Assembly (NCBI GenBank): GCA_902796295.1
Contig: CADBOL010000083.1
Coordinates: forward strand, 1 to 7,801
Reading direction: 5' to 3'
Source: Oscillospiraceae bacterium
Lineage (GTDB): Bacteria; Bacillota; Clostridia; Oscillospirales; Acutalibacteraceae
Length of the DNA stretch: 7,801 nt
Shown here in pieces: positions 4,820-7,801 of this stretch. Every line of letters begins with the position of its first letter. Positions within the stretch are counted from its first letter, which is position 1. The notes beneath the pieces were generated by a model. That model saw only the letters and a program-made list of their open reading frames with translations, was not told the DNA's origin and ran no database searches. The position numbers were made by a program, and so were the translations under genes.

Positions 4820-7135
4820 ATGAAACATCTTTCAAAAATTCTTATCGCTCTTGTGCTTGCTCTGACAATTGCAGGCACGCTTCCCGCTCAGGTATTTGCA
4901 GATTCCGCTCCCGAATACATCAGCGAGGTGAAGGTCTATGAAGGCAATTGCGATAACGCCTCTGCAGAGGGATTTACCATTCTATGCGGTGAAGACGGCA
5001 AACCCGTTGACCTTAACCAGGGCTCCGGCGCGACCGGTATAGGCGCAAAGGGCAATAAAAAAGTCTTTCTCGGTTATAAGACAACTTCAGACCGCAAAGA
5101 AGCCATCACCGACCTTGCCATGATGAATATGAAGGGCGGTTATTCCGTGCAGGAATATACAGCACTGATGAAGGATCAGATGAATAAACAGATTATCCCG
5201 CTTATTGAAGGCTTCCTTTCGGCGATAGAAGAATACAGGGAAAATTATAATTCGGCAAACACCGCAAATAAAGAGAGGGCTCAGTATATTCACGACATCC
5301 TCAATAAGATAACGGATGATGACTGCGGCGGAGCGGGCCTCGGTGATCTGCTTCTCAATGAAACCGTTTACGAAATGGCAAAGCCGAAATTCGAGGCTCT
5401 TTCCGATAAAGAAAAAGAAACCACCGATCTTTATGATGTGAATATCCAGGTGCGTGATTTTCTTCCCGAAAGCGAAAAGAATAAGCACGCCGATATCCTG
5501 ACGATTATTGCGCAGTCAAACGGCAGGGCTACTCTTATGATGGAAAATCTCATTACAAGAGCCGCCGATACCGATGATTCCACCTGGCTTGACCGCTTTG
5601 CAGGCATAACCTTTGCCGACCTTGCGGATAATCTTGGACTCCCCCCGACAGATGCAAGTATGAAGCTTGCCAGAATGTATGATGACGACGCGAAGAAGAT
5701 TCTCAAAATGTGGGGCAATCTGCAGGAAGAACTTGAAAAATACGATTCTTATATAAAGACTGCCGAAAATTTTGATGAAAATGAACTTAAAGAAGCCACA
5801 GACAGCATTGATTATCTCAACAGTCTTGGTGAGGACGCATCAGCTGAAGAAAAAGCCAAAGCAACCGAAGCTTACAACAAAGCTGTGGAAAATGTCAACC
5901 AATATGTAATCGCGCTTAAGGTTATATATATTCACGATATACTTGAAGGATATGACTATGAAGACGGCACTCTTCTTGATTTCTTCCTTATCGATGAAGC
6001 GGAAATCAGCGATGATATCTCGTTATTATATCCCATCGTCGCCTCTCTTTCGGAGGGACAGAGGTCCGGCCTTGAATTTGTCAGCCTTGAAGAGCTGATT
6101 CTTATTTCCGCCTCCGACCCGGAGATTTACAAGGATTCATCTTTTGACAAGCTTGAGAAGCTCTCAATCTATGACGGCGTTGACCGCAACATTTATCAGA
6201 AAGGCGGCGTGGCGCTCACAAGCGATGCACTCAGAACCGATGCTCTCAGCAAAATGAACGAAAACGGATTCTCTCTCAGCGGATGGACAATTGCATCCAT
6301 AGTAGTTACCTCCGCCTGCCTGCTTTCCGCCGTTGCTATGGGTATCGTGAGCAAAGTCTATTCAAATATGGCACAGGGCGACATGGACGCAGTTACATCC
6401 GGAGCAAAAAAATGGTCGGATTTCAAAGTAAGTGAAGAAGATGCAACCCGTTTTATGGATGATGTTTATCTGTCAAATTCCGCAACATACAAATATCTCT
6501 CCATCGGGTTCACCGTTGCTACGGTTGTTTTTGCGCTGGTAACAACCTACCTTGCATACAGGGATATGGTTAAGCAGTATAAAGTTGACTTCACACCGAT
6601 TCCGCATTATATGGTCGATGAGAAAGATATCACCGCTTATAATGAAAAAGGCGAAAAGATAGTTCTCAAAAATCAGGCGGCATACTACAAAGCTGTTGAA
6701 TGCAACCGTAAAAAAGGCGACAGCTACTTTGATGAAATAGGCACCTGCGCGGATATGAACGGATGTGTCAACCCGCAGTGGCTCGCGCTCTACGCGGCGA
6801 AAAACGATGCGATGAATCCGATACTCGCTTCCTCGCTCAAGGTCGTTGTCGGCAATAATAATCTCCCCGCCGGATACACAACCGGTATTCACATGTTCGG
6901 CTCGGGAGCGGCATCAAACCTCAACAACGGGCTTTACTGCTGGAATAAGAGCGCAAAGAGCGTGTTTGTATATTTCAAGGTTGATACCGCTGCAAACGCC
7001 GCAAACGCGGCCGGTTCAAACTTCTCGGGCGGCACTCTCATAATCACGGGCGTTTCCGGCTTCGCTCTCGGAGCGCTGATTTCAGCGTTCGCCGCGAAAG
7101 CGACAAACAAGCGCAGGAAAAAAGAAACTGCATAA
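4820..7135 (+). CDS. large secreted/membrane-anchored protein of unknown function with internal repeat
   Basis: I do not recognise a named function. The 771-residue product starts at the ATG at 4820, six bases after AAAAAGGAG (4805-4813); the in-frame GTG at 4802 lies before that site. Residues 1-27 form a Sec signal peptide (KH..K, hydrophobic core, cleavage after VFA). Residues about 30-105 make a beta-rich module with DLN (64-66), VFLGYKTT (82-89) and EAITDLAMMNM (94 on), a pattern that recalls MABP-type beta-prism domains (tentative). Residues about 110-480 are acidic and helical and seem to hold two related segments: YIHDIL recurs at 156-161 and 370-375, each followed by a leucine-rich D-L/F-L element and later by an I-x-A-x-S...G-x-R stretch (229-236, 406-415). 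Membrane helices lie near 489-512, 559-580 and 739-759, and the protein ends in KATNKRRKKETA. Predicted topology: N-terminal bulk outside, a short inner loop, a second outer domain with CADMNGC, and a cytoplasmic tail. There is no LPXTG motif. It appears monocistronic. Confidence 0.85.
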   Translation: MKHLSKILIALVLALTIAGTLPAQVFADSAPEYISEVKVYEGNCDNASAEGFTILCGEDGKPVDLNQGSGATGIGAKGNKKVFLGYKTTSDRKEAITDLAMMNMKGGYSVQEYTALMKDQMNKQIIPLIEGFLSAIEEYRENYNSANTANKERAQYIHDILNKITDDDCGGAGLGDLLLNETVYEMAKPKFEALSDKEKETTDLYDVNIQVRDFLPESEKNKHADILTIIAQSNGRATLMMENLITRAADTDDSTWLDRFAGITFADLADNLGLPPTDASMKLARMYDDDAKKILKMWGNLQEELEKYDSYIKTAENFDENELKEATDSIDYLNSLGEDASAEEKAKATEAYNKAVENVNQYVIALKVIYIHDILEGYDYEDGTLLDFFLIDEAEISDDISLLYPIVASLSEGQRSGLEFVSLEELILISASDPEIYKDSSFDKLEKLSIYDGVDRNIYQKGGVALTSDALRTDALSKMNENGFSLSGWTIASIVVTSACLLSAVAMGIVSKVYSNMAQGDMDAVTSGAKKWSDFKVSEEDATRFMDDVYLSNSATYKYLSIGFTVATVVFALVTTYLAYRDMVKQYKVDFTPIPHYMVDEKDITAYNEKGEKIVLKNQAAYYKAVECNRKKGDSYFDEIGTCADMNGCVNPQWLALYAAKNDAMNPILASSLKVVVGNNNLPAGYTTGIHMFGSGAASNLNNGLYCWNKSAKSVFVYFKVDTAANAANAAGSNFSGGTLIITGVSGFALGALISAFAAKATNKRRKKETA

Positions 7136-7172
7136 CCGGAACATAATCCGGTATTCAAGCTAAAGAATACAT

Positions 7173-7211
7173 AATAAGCTCACGGATTTTATATGAACCT
7201 GTGAGCTTATT
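7173..7211 (+). terminator. probable terminator of the large secreted protein gene
   Basis: AATAAGCTCAC (7173-7183) is perfectly complementary to GTGAGCTTATT (7201-7211), an 11-bp stem that can be extended by GG/CC across a bulged base. The T-tract after it is weak (TTATTTCATT), so termination may be partial. A smaller hairpin, ACCGGA (7135-7140) with TCCGGT (7147-7152), sits on the stop codon. Confidence 0.65.
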
Positions 7212-7230
7212 TCATTAAGTATCCGGGCCC

Positions 7231-7251
7231 GGGAAATCACGGTGAGTTCCC
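7231..7251. promoter_or_regulatory. imperfect 21-bp dyad just upstream of promoter P2
   Basis: GGGAAATCAC (7231-7240) and GTGAGTTCCC (7242-7251) are complementary at nine of ten positions around one central base. The dyad ends 10 bp before the -35 of P2, a place where a dimeric regulator could bind. It has no counterpart upstream of promoter P1. Function is inferred from position and symmetry only. Confidence 0.35.
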
Positions 7252-7253
7252 GC

Positions 7254-7294
7254 TTATTCTGTTGACAACCGTTATTCATTCACATATAATATGC
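7254..7294 (+). promoter_or_regulatory. sigma-A promoter P2, near-copy of P1
   Basis: TTGACA (7262-7267) and TATAAT (7285-7290) are both perfect and 17 bp apart. Aligned from the -35, 36 of 41 positions equal promoter P1 (711-751), including TTATTCTG before the -35 and TATTCATT in the spacer. Transcription should begin near 7297, giving a leader of about 40 nt to the next gene. Confidence 0.9.
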
Positions 7295-7337
7295 TCAAAA
7301 AAGAGAAATCTTCAGCTGCAAAAGCCGGGAGGAAAAA

Positions 7338-7801
7338 ATGAAAGACTTTCTGATAACCAGATTTGATTATGAGATTATATGCGATGGTGAAACATCCGAC
7401 ACCTCGCTTGACTTTGAAACGGAAAATGACAGACTCGGTGTATTCATCACCGCGATAAATGACCGGCCGCGTTTTGTTAAAATGAGCTGGAGCTTTGAGA
7501 GCGGCGGCGATATCTTTGTGCTCGGAGACGCATGGGAGAGAAGCTACGCCGACCTCGGATTCAGAAAGCTTGCGGATAACGGCAGAGCCATGCCGTGGTA
7601 TTTTGCGGCAACAGATAAAAAATTGACATACTGTCTCGGAGTAAAGACTCAGCCGAATTCATTCGTAAGTTTCAGATATGATGAGAGCGGAGTCACCGCA
7701 CTGATTGACTGCAGAAACGGCGGCTCGGGCGTGAAACTCGGCGGCAGGAAGGTCAAGCTCTGCACGTTTGTATATTCACGCTATGCTCTTGAGCCGTTTG
7801 A
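7338..7801 (+). CDS. putative GH36-like glycoside hydrolase (alpha-galactosidase relative), N-terminal fragment
   Basis: The ATG at 7338 follows GGGAGG (7327-7332) at 5 nt, and the frame stays open to the window end: 154 codons of a longer gene. There is no signal peptide, so the product is cytoplasmic. The visible part is a beta-rich N-terminal domain. It carries GDAWERSYADLGF (about residues 68-80), MPWYFAATD (89 on), LGVKTQPNSF, and IDCRNGGSGVKLGGR (129 on). I associate the blocks D-A-W-E-R, m-P-W-Y-F, G-V-K-T and D-x-R-x-G-G-x-G-V-x-L-G-G-R with the N-terminal sandwich domain of GH36-related bacterial alpha-galactosidase-like proteins. The catalytic barrel would lie beyond the window, so activity cannot be judged. 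Expression is from P2. Confidence that this is a gene is high; the family is moderate. Confidence 0.7.
   Translation, partial: MKDFLITRFDYEIICDGETSDTSLDFETENDRLGVFITAINDRPRFVKMSWSFESGGDIFVLGDAWERSYADLGFRKLADNGRAMPWYFAATDKKLTYCLGVKTQPNSFVSFRYDESGVTALIDCRNGGSGVKLGGRKVKLCTFVYSRYALEPF

Noticed and set aside
7223..7232. 10-bp palindrome CCGGGCCCGG
   Set aside because: Low-complexity GC palindrome with no partner copy at P1 and no clear link to a regulator; I preferred the longer dyad beside it.

Overview
The window looks like a chromosomal segment of a low-to-moderate-GC Gram-positive bacterium of class Clostridia, probably an uncultured or gut-type relative. Four things point there: a DarA/PstA-type cyclic-di-AMP receptor (a Firmicutes family), strong AGGAGG-type ribosome binding sites, consensus sigma-A promoters, and a large signal-peptide protein with a lysine/arginine-rich cytoplasmic tail. 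I see no rRNA, tRNA, CRISPR array or insertion sequence.

Layout from left to right. (1) 2-370: the 3' end of a major facilitator superfamily (MFS) transporter, followed by a long untranslated stretch and a strong terminator at 519-553. (2) 711-3985: one transcription unit. It has a perfect-consensus promoter (TTGACA, 17 bp, TATAAT), an ABC exporter half-transporter with an unusual N-terminal cytosolic domain and zinc ribbon, a DUF1854 protein, a DarA/PstA PII-like c-di-AMP receptor, and a 17-bp-stem bidirectional terminator. (3) 3982-4521, minus strand: a cupin gene that reads as the 3' remnant of a carboxymuconolactone decarboxylase (CMD)-cupin fusion. Its N-terminal part is lost behind an in-frame stop. 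(4) 4525-4683: no gene, but a strong plus-strand terminator with nothing visible to terminate. (5) 4743-7211: a monocistronic gene for a large secreted/membrane-anchored protein of unknown function, preceded by two direct repeats at an 11-bp period that resemble an OmpR/PhoB-class response-regulator site. (6) 7254-7801: a second promoter almost identical to the one at 711-751, driving a gene cut by the window end whose N-terminus resembles GH36-like glycosidases (alpha-galactosidase relatives).

The most distinctive feature is the ABC exporter / DUF1854 / DarA operon. ABC exporters of this type paired with DUF1854 proteins are known, for example beside cyanophycin genes in proteobacteria. Here the third cistron is a second-messenger receptor, which suggests (inference only) that the transporter pair works in a c-di-AMP-related, osmotic or cell-envelope context. 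The second is the 41-bp promoter module shared by this operon and the downstream GH36-like gene, 6.5 kb apart, with 36 of 41 positions identical. That extends well beyond what sigma-A recognition requires.
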